From positions 1-54,476 of the forward strand of contig NZ_FOCN01000021.1 in the NCBI RefSeq assembly GCF_900110125.1: a stretch of 54,476 nt of DNA, given 5' to 3'. Below are positions 26,249 through 34,710 of this stretch, piece after piece (the first letter of the stretch is position 1; every line of letters begins with the position of its first letter). The DNA comes from Cryobacterium luteum. GTDB lineage: Bacteria > Actinomycetota > Actinomycetes > Actinomycetales > Microbacteriaceae. A program made the translations under genes and the position numbers. The notes beneath the pieces are model-generated. The model worked only from the letters and a program-made list of their open reading frames with translations, did no database searches and was not told the DNA's origin.

Positions 26249-26518
26249 ATGGCACTCGAACCAGATGCTAAGAAGGCGATCATCGAAAAGTACGCTACCC
26301 ACCCAGGCGACACCGGGTCCCCGGAAGTTCAGATTGCAATGCTCACCCAGCGCATTCTTGACCTCACGGAGCACCTGAAAGAGCACAAGCACGACCACCA
26401 CTCACGTCGTGGCCTGCTTCTTATGGTTGGTCAGCGTCGCCGTCTGCTCGGTTACCTGTCGGACATCGACATTACTCGATACCGCACACTGATCGGCAGC
26501 CTCGGCCTGCGTCGCTAA
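26249..26518 (+). CDS. rpsO: 30S ribosomal protein S15
   Basis: An 89-residue protein, the standard length for S15. It has [42 protein letters not shown] and [12 protein letters not shown], the conserved helices that bind 16S rRNA at the platform. The ATG at 26249 follows GAAAGGGGA; GTG at 26225 is an unlikely earlier start. It ends at a strong terminator (26574). rpsO is usually next to pnp; here 2.9 kb with two other genes separates them. Confidence 0.98.
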   Translation: MALEPDAKKAIIEKYATHPGDTGSPEVQIAMLTQRILDLTEHLKEHKHDHHSRRGLLLMVGQRRRLLGYLSDIDITRYRTLIGSLGLRR

Positions 26519-26573
26519 TTTTCTGCAATTGATGTGCAGGAAGCTGCGCAGCGATGACAACGCGAACTTCTTC

Positions 26574-26610
26574 AGAACGGGCCGTCACCTTTTAGGTGGC
26601 GGCCCGTTCT
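26574..26610 (+). terminator. Rho-independent terminator of rpsO
   Basis: A 17-bp stem with one G-T pair, AGAACGGGCCGTCACCT and AGGTGGCGGCCCGTTCT, closes on a TTT loop. It starts 56 nt after the rpsO stop. The stem is strong although the following T tract is short (TTCTGTAC), as common in high-GC actinobacteria. Confidence 0.85.
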
Positions 26611-26614
26611 GTAC

Positions 26615-26651
26615 ACCCCCTTCGAACTGGGGGTACAGCGGACGCTAGAAT
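26615..26651. promoter_or_regulatory. Palindrome and promoter before the APC permease
   Basis: ACCCCC (26615-26620) and GGGGGT (26629-26634) flank an 8-nt centre that contains TTCGAA. A -10-like TAGAAT (26646-26651) lies 12 bp downstream, giving a start near 26658 and a short 5' leader. The palindrome overlaps the expected -35 region and may be a repressor site. Confidence 0.4.
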
Positions 26652-26687
26652 ATGGGGTTGGCAACAAAAGAACGGACACCGCACAAT

Positions 26688-28226
26688 ATGAGCCTCTGGC
26701 GCACCAAGAGTATTGAAGATTCGATAGCAGACTCGCTCGAGAAGGGCCACAGCCTCAAACGAACCCTCGGCACGTGGGACCTCATGATCATGGGTGTTGC
26801 CGTGGCCGTCGGCGCGGGAATCTTCTCCGTCGGCGCCAAGGCCGCCGGCAGCTACGCCGGACCGTCGGTCACGCTGGCCTTTCTGCTGGCAGCCTTCACC
26901 TGTGCTCTCGCGATCATGTGTTACGCCGAGTTCGCCTCGGCGGTTCCCGTCGCCGGATCCGCGTACACGTTCACCTACGCCACTCTCGGTGAGCTGCTCG
27001 CCTGGATCATCGGCTGGGACCTCATCCTGGAGATGCTCACCGCGGCCGCCGTGATCGCGAAATACTGGGGCATCTACCTCAGTACCGTCTTCGATCTGGC
27101 CGGCTGGAACGTTCCCGCCACGATCACCGTGCTCGGCCTCGAGGTGAGCTGGGGTGCCTTCGTCATCGTCGCCATCTTCACCGCCCTGCTCGTGCTCGGC
27201 ACCCAGCTCTCCGCCCGTGTTGCGAGCGTCTTCACGATCATCAAGGTCGCCATCGTCGTTTTCGTCATCGTCGTCGGCGCGTTCTTCATCAATCCGAAAA
27301 ACTACACCCCGTTCATCCCTGCCGAAGTCCCAACGACCGGCGGGGATGATGACGTCTGGATGCAGTCGTTATTCTCCTTCATGACCGGTGCGGCCCCGGC
27401 CCAGTACGGCCTGTTCGGGCTGCTCGCCGGTGCCTCCCTGGTCTTCTTCGCCTTCATCGGGTTCGATGTCGTCGCCACGAGCGCCGAAGAAGTCAAGAAC
27501 CCGCAAAAGACCCTGCCCCGGGGCATCTTCGCCGGTCTCGCGATCGTCACCGTGCTCTACCTCGGCGTGAGCCTGGTTTTGACCGGCATGGTGCCGTACA
27601 CGGTGCTGGCCGACGACCCCGACGCCTCCCTGGCAACCGCCTTCGTGGCCGTCGGCGCCGGCTGGGCTGCGCAGGTCATCTCGATCGGAATTCTGGTCGG
27701 ACTCACGACGGTGATTATGGTGCTGCTACTCGGCCTGTCGCGGGTGCTGTTCGCGATGAGCCGCGACGGCCTGCTGCCGCGCTGGCTCAGCGTTACGAGT
27801 GACAAGCGCCGCACTCCCGCGCGCATTCAGATCATCTCCGGTGCCGCCGTTGCGCTGATCGCCGGCCTCACCGACGTCGGCGTGCTCGAGGAGATGATTA
27901 ATATCGGCACGCTGTCGGCCTTCGTGCTGGTGAGTATCGCCGTTGTCGTGCTGCGCAAGAAACGCCCGGATCTGCCGCGCGCTTTCAAAGTACCGTTCTC
28001 ACCGGTGCTGCCGATTCTGTCGGCCGTGCTCTGTACCTGGCTGATGCTGAACCTCACCACCCTCACCTGGGTGCGGTTCGCGGTCTGGCTGGTCCTTGGA
28101 TTCATCGTGTACTTCGCCTACGGTCGTCGCCATTCCGTGCTCGGCATCAAGCAGCGTGCTGATGCCAAGGCAACCCTCGACGCCCCCACGCAAGCCACGC
28201 CCGTCGAGGCCAAGCCCGTCGACTAG
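26688..28226 (+). CDS. APC-family amino-acid permease (cationic amino-acid transporter type)
   Basis: A 512-residue, 12-helix transporter. The N-terminus MSLWRTKSIEDSIADSLEKGHSLKR in two parts, then LGTWDLMIMGVAVAVGAGIFSVGAKAAG, matches the CAT/YfnA branch (helix 1 GAGIF motif). CYAEFASAVPVAGSAYTFTYATLGELLAWIIGWDLILEML covers helices 3-4, and FFAFIGFDVVATSAEEVKNPQKTLPRGI is the substrate-gating helix 6 and loop. The chosen ATG at 26688 is the family start; an ATG at 26652 has no ribosome-binding site. It is convergent with the SGNH hydrolase gene: the four bases CTAG (28223-28226) give TAG stops on both strands. Confidence 0.9.
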   Translation: MSLWRTKSIEDSIADSLEKGHSLKRTLGTWDLMIMGVAVAVGAGIFSVGAKAAGSYAGPSVTLAFLLAAFTCALAIMCYAEFASAVPVAGSAYTFTYATLGELLAWIIGWDLILEMLTAAAVIAKYWGIYLSTVFDLAGWNVPATITVLGLEVSWGAFVIVAIFTALLVLGTQLSARVASVFTIIKVAIVVFVIVVGAFFINPKNYTPFIPAEVPTTGGDDDVWMQSLFSFMTGAAPAQYGLFGLLAGASLVFFAFIGFDVVATSAEEVKNPQKTLPRGIFAGLAIVTVLYLGVSLVLTGMVPYTVLADDPDASLATAFVAVGAGWAAQVISIGILVGLTTVIMVLLLGLSRVLFAMSRDGLLPRWLSVTSDKRRTPARIQIISGAAVALIAGLTDVGVLEEMINIGTLSAFVLVSIAVVVLRKKRPDLPRAFKVPFSPVLPILSAVLCTWLMLNLTTLTWVRFAVWLVLGFIVYFAYGRRHSVLGIKQRADAKATLDAPTQATPVEAKPVD

Positions 28227-29014
28227 TTTCCGGTGACGGTGGACTCGCCGTTATCCTGAGCTTCGTGCCCGATCGACACCGACGCGACCCCGCTCGAACC
28301 GAGGCGGTCGCGGGCAAGATCCAGGCGTTCGGCCATTTCCGCGGCGAGGAATTCTCCCCATAAGCGGTAGTCCGTCGAATTTTGGTATCGGCCGAAGACC
28401 AGGAAGGCGTTCTCGGTCAGCGGGAGGTAGACCGACCGCGGCACGGCTCGGCAGACCCTCTCCGTGCGCACGGTCAAGTGTCGGGCGTGGGCGTTGGCGA
28501 CGGAACCGAGCAGGCTGTCAAAGGCAGGAATCGTTCGAATCGGCTGGATATCCATCACGTACACGTATGTACCATCGAGAGTTTCTCGCTCGAGAGCCCG
28601 GAGCAGTAGGCCCATGTTCTGCTCCCAGGATTTCTCCGAAGTGAGATTCACCGCGTCATTCACACCGACAAAGATGACAACCGCGTGGACTTGGCTCAGG
28701 TCGTGCCCAATGAGCAGATCCGGAAGCTTCTCTAAAATTCCAAAAGGATCGGCCGCCAGGGTTACGTCGGCACCGCGGCCGGTTCGGGCTGAAAGCGCGC
28801 GGGCCAGGGACCCCGGCAGCGCAAGATCATGGCTGCTGACCCCCCAGCCCGAAGCGGGGCCACCGCCCACAATGAGCACACGATCACTGTCGCCCCCTGG
28901 TGAGTGCGCCTGCGGGAGATCGGTCGGGCGCGGGATGCTGGCGCTGTCCTGCCGGATGAACCCCATCCACGCGCGCATGATCCCGACAATCAGCAGCCTG
29001 TTGAGTCCCTGCAC
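28223..29014 (-). CDS. SGNH/GDSL-hydrolase-like protein, atypical
   Basis: A 263-residue protein with an SGNH-like layout: VLIVGGGPASGWGVSSHDLALPGSLARAL (about residues 46-74) where block I is expected, VHAVVIFVGVNDAVNL (about 130-145) as block III with an intact N-D, and a C-terminal region YQNSTDYRLWGEFLAAEMAERL. The canonical GDS nucleophile is replaced by GGGPASG, so Ser in PASG or the following WGVSS is the only candidate. One N-terminal amphipathic/hydrophobic segment is present (LNRLLIVGIMRAWMGFI). The GTG at 29014 has AAGGAGG 8 nt upstream. It lies convergent to the permease and divergent from pnp. Confidence 0.65.
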   Translation of the reverse strand: MQGLNRLLIVGIMRAWMGFIRQDSASIPRPTDLPQAHSPGGDSDRVLIVGGGPASGWGVSSHDLALPGSLARALSARTGRGADVTLAADPFGILEKLPDLLIGHDLSQVHAVVIFVGVNDAVNLTSEKSWEQNMGLLLRALERETLDGTYVYVMDIQPIRTIPAFDSLLGSVANAHARHLTVRTERVCRAVPRSVYLPLTENAFLVFGRYQNSTDYRLWGEFLAAEMAERLDLARDRLGSSGVASVSIGHEAQDNGESTVTGN

Positions 29015-29439
29015 CGTCGCAACCTCCTTTCAGTTACCTCTCACTCTGCCCGAGGCTTGGGCCCGGTTCGCTGACTTCGTGGCACCAGTTCGGGGCTCAT
29101 TCACCGAGACCGGCTGGCGAGGCGGCATCCGCTCAACACCGTCCGGAATCGGCAAAAACTTTCGGTCTGATAAGCTGACGGCGGTCCTTCCTTGGAAGCG
29201 GCCGAGCAACCGGAGCGCAGCTGGCATGATGCTGGTCCTCGGTGGTGGTTTCCCAGACGCGCAGCTTCTGGTGAATTTCTACTGGTGGCCAGCACAGCGA
29301 CAGTGTGAACGGAAAGAAACGTTGACACGAGGCCTGATCCTGCCTGTTCGAGCTCCTCGTCCCACTCGTGCGCCACATGGGCACGCGAGCCTTCGTCGCC
29401 AGAATGGCGAGAAGCAAACTTAAAGGAGAAAACCCCCAC
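29015..29439. other. 425-bp intergenic region between the SGNH-like gene and pnp
   Basis: No gene is supported here. It should hold the leftward SGNH promoter and the pnp promoter. Candidate elements on the plus strand are an extended -10-like TGATAAGCT (29168-29176) and a TTGACA (29322-29327) without a good -10. If transcription starts near 29183, pnp would have a leader of about 250 nt; long structured leaders that are cut by RNase III and bound by PNPase are known for pnp in other bacteria, but I could not fold this one. Confidence 0.4.
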
Positions 29440-31734
29440 ATGGAGGGTCCAGAAATCACGTTCGCCGAGACCGTTATCGACAACGGCAAGTACGGCAAGC
29501 GCACCATCCGTTTTGAAACCGGGCGTCTCGCCCAGCAGGCGCAGGGTTCTGCTGCCGCCTACATTGACGAAGAGACGATGCTGCTGTCCGCCACGAGCGT
29601 CAGCAAGCAGCCGAAGGACAACTTCGACTTCTTCCCGCTCACCATCGACGTCGAAGAGCGCATGTACGCTGCCGGCCGCATCCCGGGCAGCTTCTTCCGC
29701 CGCGAAGGTCGTCCCTCGACCGACGCGATCCTCACCTGCCGTCTGATCGACCGGCCGCTGCGTCCGTCGTTCGTCGACGGACTCCGCAACGAGATCCAGG
29801 TTGTCATCACCGTACTGGCCATCGAGCCCGACGAACTGTACGACGTGCTCGCGATCAACGCGGCCTCCATGTCGACCCAGCTCGCCGGCCTGCCGTTCTC
29901 CGGACCGATCGGCGGCGTTCGCGTCGCCCTCATCCCCGACGAGAACGGGGGCGGCCAGTGGGTTGCCTTCCCGAAGCACTCACAGCTCGACGACGCCGTC
30001 TTCAGCATGGTCGTCGCCGGCCGGGTTGTCACCGACGCCAACGGCGCGCAGGACGTCGCGATCATGATGATCGAGGCCGAAGCCACCGACGCCGCCTGGA
30101 ACCTGATCAAGGGTGGCGCCATCGCGCCGAACGAAGCCGTCGTCGCTCAGGGCATCGAAGCGTCCAAGCCCTTCATCAAGCAGCTCGTCTTCGCACAGCA
30201 GCAGGTAGCGGATGCCGCCGCCAAGCCGACCGCCGACTTCGCCCTGTTCCCGCCCTACCAGCCGGCGACCTACGACGCCGTCGCGGCGCTGTCCTACGAC
30301 CAGCTGGGGACGGTCTACACGATCGCCGACAAGGTCGAACGTCAGAACGCCGACGACGCACTCAAGGCATCCGTCAAGACCGCCATCGCGGCCAAGGTTG
30401 ACGCCGGTGAGCTCGACGCGAGCGCCAACACCCAGGTCAACGCGGCCTACAAATCAGTCACCAAGCTCGTCGTGCGCTCCCGCGTGCTCAACGAGGGCAT
30501 CCGCATCGACGGCCGTGGGCTGGCCGACATTCGTCCCCTCGACGCCGAGGTTGCGGTCATCCCGCGCGTGCACGGCTCGGCCATCTTCCAGCGCGGCGAA
30601 ACCCAGATCCTGGGCGTCACCACACTGAACATGCTCAAGCTCGAGCAGTCGATCGACTCGCTGAACCCCGTCACCAAAAAGCGCTACATGCACAACTACA
30701 ACTTCCCGCCCTACTCGACCGGTGAAACCGGTCGCGTTGGAACGCCGAAGCGCCGCGAGATCGGCCACGGAGCGCTCGCTGAGCGCGCCCTGGTTCCCGT
30801 GCTGCCGACGCGTGAGGAGTTCCCGTACGCCATCCGTCAGGTGTCAGAAGCGCTCAGCTCCAACGGATCCACCTCGATGGGTTCCGTCTGCGCCTCCACC
30901 CTGTCGCTGCTGAACGCCGGAGTGCCGCTGCGCGCGCCCGTCGCCGGCATCGCCATGGGCCTGATCAGCGACACCGTTGACGGCCAGACCCGCTACGCGG
31001 CCCTGACCGACATCCTCGGCGCCGAAGACGCCCTCGGCGACATGGACTTCAAGGTGGCAGGCACGAGCGAATTCATCACCGCAATCCAGCTCGACACCAA
31101 GCTCGACGGCATTCCCGCCTCGGTTTTGGCTGGTGCGCTGACGCAGGCGAAAGACGCTCGCACCACGATCCTCTCCGTGCTGAACGCGGCGATCGACGCT
31201 CCCGACGAGATGGCGCCCACAGCGCCCCGCGTCATCAGCGTGCAGATTCCCGTTGACAAGATCGGCGAGCTGATCGGCCCGAAGGGCAAGACCATCAACT
31301 CGATCCAGGACACCACCGGTGCCGACATCTCGATCGAGGAAGACGGCACCGTGTACATCGGCGCCGTCGACGGACCGTCGGCCGAGGCCGCTCGCGCCCA
31401 GGTTAACGCCATCGCGAACCCGACCAACCCGGAGGTGGGCGAACAGTTCCTCGGAACCGTCGTCAAGATCGCCGCGTTCGGTGCCTTCGTCTCGTTGCTT
31501 CCGGGCAAGGATGGTCTGCTGCACATCTCCGAGGTGCGTAAACTTGCAGGTGGCAAGCGCGTTGAGAACGTCGAAGACGTACTCGGCGTCGGCCAGAAGG
31601 TTCTCGTGGAAATCACGAAGATCGATGACCGTGGCAAGCTGTCGCTCGCCCCGGTGCTCGACGAGGCTGCTGACACCGAGGGCCGCGCTGCGGCTTCCGA
31701 CAGCGCCGACGCGTCGACCGAGGTCTCGAACTAA
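29440..31734 (+). CDS. pnp: Polynucleotide phosphorylase / guanosine pentaphosphate synthetase
   Basis: A 764-residue PNPase. The first RNase PH domain starts at residue 15 ([26 protein letters not shown] spread over residues 27-52), the alpha-helical linker spans about 240-340, and the second RNase PH domain has [29 protein letters not shown] and [18 protein letters not shown]. The KH domain has [16 protein letters not shown] and the S1 domain [27 protein letters not shown]. It degrades RNA 3' to 5' with phosphate; in actinobacteria it may also be called GpsI. The ATG at 29440 follows AAAGGAGA. A strong terminator follows at 31796. Confidence 0.97.
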   Translation: MEGPEITFAETVIDNGKYGKRTIRFETGRLAQQAQGSAAAYIDEETMLLSATSVSKQPKDNFDFFPLTIDVEERMYAAGRIPGSFFRREGRPSTDAILTCRLIDRPLRPSFVDGLRNEIQVVITVLAIEPDELYDVLAINAASMSTQLAGLPFSGPIGGVRVALIPDENGGGQWVAFPKHSQLDDAVFSMVVAGRVVTDANGAQDVAIMMIEAEATDAAWNLIKGGAIAPNEAVVAQGIEASKPFIKQLVFAQQQVADAAAKPTADFALFPPYQPATYDAVAALSYDQLGTVYTIADKVERQNADDALKASVKTAIAAKVDAGELDASANTQVNAAYKSVTKLVVRSRVLNEGIRIDGRGLADIRPLDAEVAVIPRVHGSAIFQRGETQILGVTTLNMLKLEQSIDSLNPVTKKRYMHNYNFPPYSTGETGRVGTPKRREIGHGALAERALVPVLPTREEFPYAIRQVSEALSSNGSTSMGSVCASTLSLLNAGVPLRAPVAGIAMGLISDTVDGQTRYAALTDILGAEDALGDMDFKVAGTSEFITAIQLDTKLDGIPASVLAGALTQAKDARTTILSVLNAAIDAPDEMAPTAPRVISVQIPVDKIGELIGPKGKTINSIQDTTGADISIEEDGTVYIGAVDGPSAEAARAQVNAIANPTNPEVGEQFLGTVVKIAAFGAFVSLLPGKDGLLHISEVRKLAGGKRVENVEDVLGVGQKVLVEITKIDDRGKLSLAPVLDEAADTEGRAAASDSADASTEVSN

Positions 31735-31795
31735 ACGAACACCGTGCCCCAATAGATCTCCCGATCACCTCTCGCCAGGTCGGTCGGGCAGACGG

Positions 31796-31827
31796 AAGGC
31801 CCGCACTGCTTGCAGTGCGGGCCTTTT
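31796..31827 (+). terminator. Rho-independent terminator of pnp
   Basis: AAGGCCCGCACTG pairs with CAGTGCGGGCCTT around a CTTG loop and is followed by TTTT. It starts 62 nt after the pnp stop. Confidence 0.9.
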
Positions 31828-31884
31828 CGCGCGCCGGGCAGGGCAGAACTGCTCGTGCGCCTTGTCGACCTCGCGCACCGGGTT

Positions 31885-31897
31885 TACCGTTGCGCGC
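31885..31897 (+). promoter_or_regulatory. Candidate leaderless promoter of the secreted SGNH hydrolase
   Basis: TACCGT (31885-31890) precedes the ATG at 31898 by 7 nt, directly downstream of the pnp terminator, and no Shine-Dalgarno sequence is present. Confidence 0.4.
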
Positions 31898-32746
31898 ATG
31901 ACTAATCACCGGAACGTTGTGTCTTTCCTGTCGCGCCTCGGCGCCGTTTCCCTGCTCACCGTCGGCCTGGTGGGCGGCATCGCGGCCGCCCCCGCTCTCG
32001 CGCAGTCCACCGCGACACCCACCGTCGCATCCGCTCTCGGCTATGTCGCCCTCGGCGATTCCTTCACTGCCGGTCAGGGGGCACCGCCCTACGTCTCCGA
32101 CGGCACCGCCTGCCTCCGCAGCAAGCGGGCCAGCTACCCGGCCTTCGCGGCGCTCGTGAGCCCGTATCGCCTCACGTCCAACCGGGCCTGCTCCGGTGCC
32201 AGCACAGCGGATGTCCCGGCTCAACTTCTCGGAGTCAGCCCGGCCACCGCCCTGGTCACCCTCACCGTCGGCGGCATCGATGCCGGCTCCAACATCGTCC
32301 TGGCGGCTTGCGCCCCCAGTCCGGCCAGCCTGGTCTGTCTGGGCGCCATCGACAACAGCATGGCCCAGCTGGCCCTTCTCCCGCCCAAGCTCGTGGGCGC
32401 CTACACCGCTGTGGCCTCAGCGCTGCCGCAGGCGAGGATTGCCGTATTGAGCTACCCGCGCCAGTTCAAGCCCGGCTTCACTCCGCTCGGCGACGTGCTC
32501 AACACGGCGACCGACGCCCTGAACACGGCGATCGCCGGATCCGTCGCGGCCATGGCGACCCCGCGCATCCGCTTCATCGATGCCTCGCAGGAATTCGCCG
32601 GACACGGCATCGGCTCCCGGGTGCCGTACTTTGCGTTGGATCCGCTGAACCCGCTCGCACCGGCAAACTTTCACCCTAACGCGCTTGGGAACAGCCTCGG
32701 GTACACCCGTGCGCTCGCCAACGACGGTGTGTTGCGTCGGCCGTAG
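31898..32746 (+). CDS. Secreted SGNH/GDSL hydrolase with altered block III
   Basis: A 282-residue exported esterase/lipase-like protein. A Sec signal peptide covers residues 1-35 (hydrophobic LGAVSLLTVGLVGGIAAAPALA, cleavage after ALA). Block I is YVALGDSFTAGQG with nucleophile Ser55; ACSGAST supplies the block II Gly; the His is in NFHPNALG near the C-terminus. Block III, normally GGND, is GGID (Ile127), so the oxyanion-hole Asn is missing. Several Cys pairs fit disulfides in a secreted protein. The ATG at 31898 follows the pnp terminator; the open frame extends upstream into pnp but is meaningless. The protein resembles Streptomyces scabies-type SGNH esterases. Confidence 0.82.
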   Translation: MTNHRNVVSFLSRLGAVSLLTVGLVGGIAAAPALAQSTATPTVASALGYVALGDSFTAGQGAPPYVSDGTACLRSKRASYPAFAALVSPYRLTSNRACSGASTADVPAQLLGVSPATALVTLTVGGIDAGSNIVLAACAPSPASLVCLGAIDNSMAQLALLPPKLVGAYTAVASALPQARIAVLSYPRQFKPGFTPLGDVLNTATDALNTAIAGSVAAMATPRIRFIDASQEFAGHGIGSRVPYFALDPLNPLAPANFHPNALGNSLGYTRALANDGVLRRP

Positions 32747-32799
32747 CCCGCACGGAGTCAGAAACCGGCAGCCGCCGCGATCTAAATGAAGGAATCATC

Positions 32800-32820
32800 A
32801 AGTAGCGATATACTTAAGCT
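32800..32820 (+). promoter_or_regulatory. Leaderless promoter with overlapping operator of the ArsR gene
   Basis: TATACT (32809-32814) is 6 nt before the GTG at 32821 and there is no ribosome-binding site, so the transcript is probably leaderless. An inverted repeat AAGTA-N6-TACTT (32800-32815) covers the -10 box, an ideal place for autorepression by the ArsR dimer. Confidence 0.5.
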
Positions 32821-33156
32821 GTGCTGTCTTCCGGTTTGCCCGCTGCCCAATTGAAGTCCGACCTGTTCAAGTCGCTCGGGCATCCTTTGCGGGTGCAGGT
32901 TCTGGAACAGCTCGTAGCCGGAGAACGTTCGGTCGGTTCGCTCGCCGAAGCGCTCGGCTGCGAGCTCTCCAACCTGTCGCAGCAGCTCGGGGTGCTTCGA
33001 CGCGCCGGCGTGGTCATGACCCGCCGCGAGGGAAACTCCATCTTCTACGCACTGCGCGACCCGAGCACGATCGAGCTGCTTGCCGCGGCCAAACGCATGG
33101 TGCTCGCCAACCTCGCCGATTCGCACGCCCTACTCCGCCACCTGGAACAGGAATAG
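32821..33156 (+). CDS. ArsR-family winged-helix regulator (Rv0081-like)
   Basis: A 111-residue regulator. LKSDLFKSLGHPLRVQVLEQLVAGERSVGSLAEAL leads into the recognition helix CELSNLSQQLGVLRRAGVV, and the wing is TRREGNSIFYAL. The typical ArsR metal-site CxC in the recognition helix is absent (one Cys in GCELSN), so it may sense something other than metals. The start is GTG at 32821. It faces the hyc-like operon (stop 24 bp from the end of hycE). In M. tuberculosis an ArsR regulator, Rv0081, heads the matching operon Rv0082-Rv0087, so this protein is a likely regulator of the complex despite the changed orientation. Confidence 0.85.
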   Translation: MLSSGLPAAQLKSDLFKSLGHPLRVQVLEQLVAGERSVGSLAEALGCELSNLSQQLGVLRRAGVVMTRREGNSIFYALRDPSTIELLAAAKRMVLANLADSHALLRHLEQE

Positions 33157-33180
33157 TTCCTAAGTCGGGGCGCAGGGGCG

Positions 33181-34710
33181 TTACAGGTCGTTGCCGGCGT
33201 AAGAGAGGTTGAAGCTCTTGTTGGCCAGCGGAAAGTCGGGAACGATCGTCTCCGACAGGGCGTCGGGCAGGGCGGGCCAGTTCAGGAACGACGGGTCGAC
33301 GACCTTCACCCGGGCGAGCGTTCCGTCGGCGGCGAGCTCGACCCGATGGGTCGCGGTTCCGCGCCAGGCTTCGACCAAGGCGAGTCCGGTGCCGGCCTGT
33401 GCCGGGTTCACGCGGAACGCGCTTCCGGTGTGTCCCTGCAACCGGTGGAGCAGGTCGACCGCGATCGCGGTGGACACCTCGACCTCGCGCGCGCGAACGG
33501 TGTACCGCGCGAGCACATCGCCTCCTTCCTCGGTCACGACGTGGAAGACTTCGCCGAGATTGACGAACGGATGCTCGTTGCGGGCGTCCGTGTCGATGCC
33601 GGAGGCGCGGGCGACGTAGCCGAGCGTTCCGATCATGGTCGCGTGCGCGTTGGACAGCCGGGCGGTGCCGGTGAAACGGCCGCGGACGATGGCGTGCCCG
33701 AGCGTGATTCCGACCAGTTCGGCCATGGCAGCGCTGATGCGCACGAGGTCGGCCGCATCGGGAAGGGAAATCACCCGGGTGCCGCCCACGCTGAGAGCAC
33801 CGCGCAGCAGTCGGTGACCGGTGATCGTTTTGTTGATGCGCAGCAGCTGCTCGCGCAACCCCAGGGCGTGGGCGTCGATGATGCCGAACCCTACGTCGTT
33901 GGCGAGGGAACCGAGGTCGGTCACGTGGTTGTACAGGCGTTCCAACTCGAGCAGCAGCGCGCGCAGCAGCCGATCGGGCTCGGAAACTTCGATGCCGGCG
34001 GCCTGTTCGACGGCCATGACGAAGGCCAGGGAGTGCCCGACGGCGGTGTCGCCGCTGATTTGTTCGGCCAGGAGCACTCCCTCCGCCGCGGTCTTACCCT
34101 CGAACACCTTCTCGACTCCGCGGTGCAGGTACCACTGGCGCGCTTCCATCCGCACGATGGTCTCCCCGACGACGGAGAACCGAAAGTGGCCGGGCTCGAT
34201 GATGCCGGCGTGAATGGGACCGACGGCGATCTCGTAGACGCCGGGGCCTTCCACAGGCACGAACGGGAACGACTCGGTGTCGGGCTCGAACTCGGGCACG
34301 ACGGCGTTGGCGCGCAGCATGGGGTACCAGCCGCGCGGCCAGTGGCCGTGGCGTACGAGGCGGTGCGGCTGCGGATGATTGCGGGGGACGACCCCGTACA
34401 GGTCGCGGATGCCGCGCTCGAAGTTGCCGGCCGGCAGGGACCTCTCGGCGAGGCTCGGAATCCAGGCATCATCTCGCGGCACGGTGACGCAGAGGTCAGC
34501 CCGCAACACCGCGGTGGTGCCCACGAAGGAGTAGACGATGCGAAAGTCATTTTCGTCTTCGTGGCAGGCGACCAGCGCCAGGCGGCTGCCGGCGTCGAGC
34601 AAGGCGCCGGCGGCCTGCGGTAGTTGGGCACGGTCGAGGTGACGCAGTTCGGCGTCGCCGGACGCCAGATTATCGGCATCCACGTCTTCGGGCGTTCGCT
34701 CGTCAGTCAT
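33181..34710 (-). CDS. hycE: Hydrogenase-4-like large subunit (NuoC-NuoD fusion) lacking NiFe ligands
   Basis: A 509-residue fusion of a NuoC-like domain (residues about 20-130; GNFERGIRDLYGVVP, HWPRGWYPML) and a NuoD/hydrogenase large-subunit domain (GPIHAGIIEPGHFRFSV, 164-180; WYLHRGVEKVFEGK). In NiFe enzymes a CxxC follows that helix, but here the positions read SGDT (219-222). The C-terminal DPCxxC is DPSFLN (472-477). All four NiFe-binding cysteines are therefore missing and H2 chemistry is excluded. It may instead form a quinone-type or unknown site on the membrane arm. The ATG at 34710 overlaps the stop of hycQ by one base. It matches M. tuberculosis Rv0087 by order and type. Confidence 0.88.
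   Translation of the reverse strand: MTDERTPEDVDADNLASGDAELRHLDRAQLPQAAGALLDAGSRLALVACHEDENDFRIVYSFVGTTAVLRADLCVTVPRDDAWIPSLAERSLPAGNFERGIRDLYGVVPRNHPQPHRLVRHGHWPRGWYPMLRANAVVPEFEPDTESFPFVPVEGPGVYEIAVGPIHAGIIEPGHFRFSVVGETIVRMEARQWYLHRGVEKVFEGKTAAEGVLLAEQISGDTAVGHSLAFVMAVEQAAGIEVSEPDRLLRALLLELERLYNHVTDLGSLANDVGFGIIDAHALGLREQLLRINKTITGHRLLRGALSVGGTRVISLPDAADLVRISAAMAELVGITLGHAIVRGRFTGTARLSNAHATMIGTLGYVARASGIDTDARNEHPFVNLGEVFHVVTEEGGDVLARYTVRAREVEVSTAIAVDLLHRLQGHTGSAFRVNPAQAGTGLALVEAWRGTATHRVELAADGTLARVKVVDPSFLNWPALPDALSETIVPDFPLANKSFNLSYAGNDL

Noticed and set aside
31319..31897. A secreted hydrolase starting inside pnp
   Set aside because: The frame is open across the pnp 3' end and its terminator by chance; the signal peptide starts at 31898.
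33181..34710. A functional NiFe hydrogenase / formate hydrogenlyase large subunit
   Set aside because: None of the four NiFe-coordinating cysteines is present, and no maturation or formate dehydrogenase genes are in the window.
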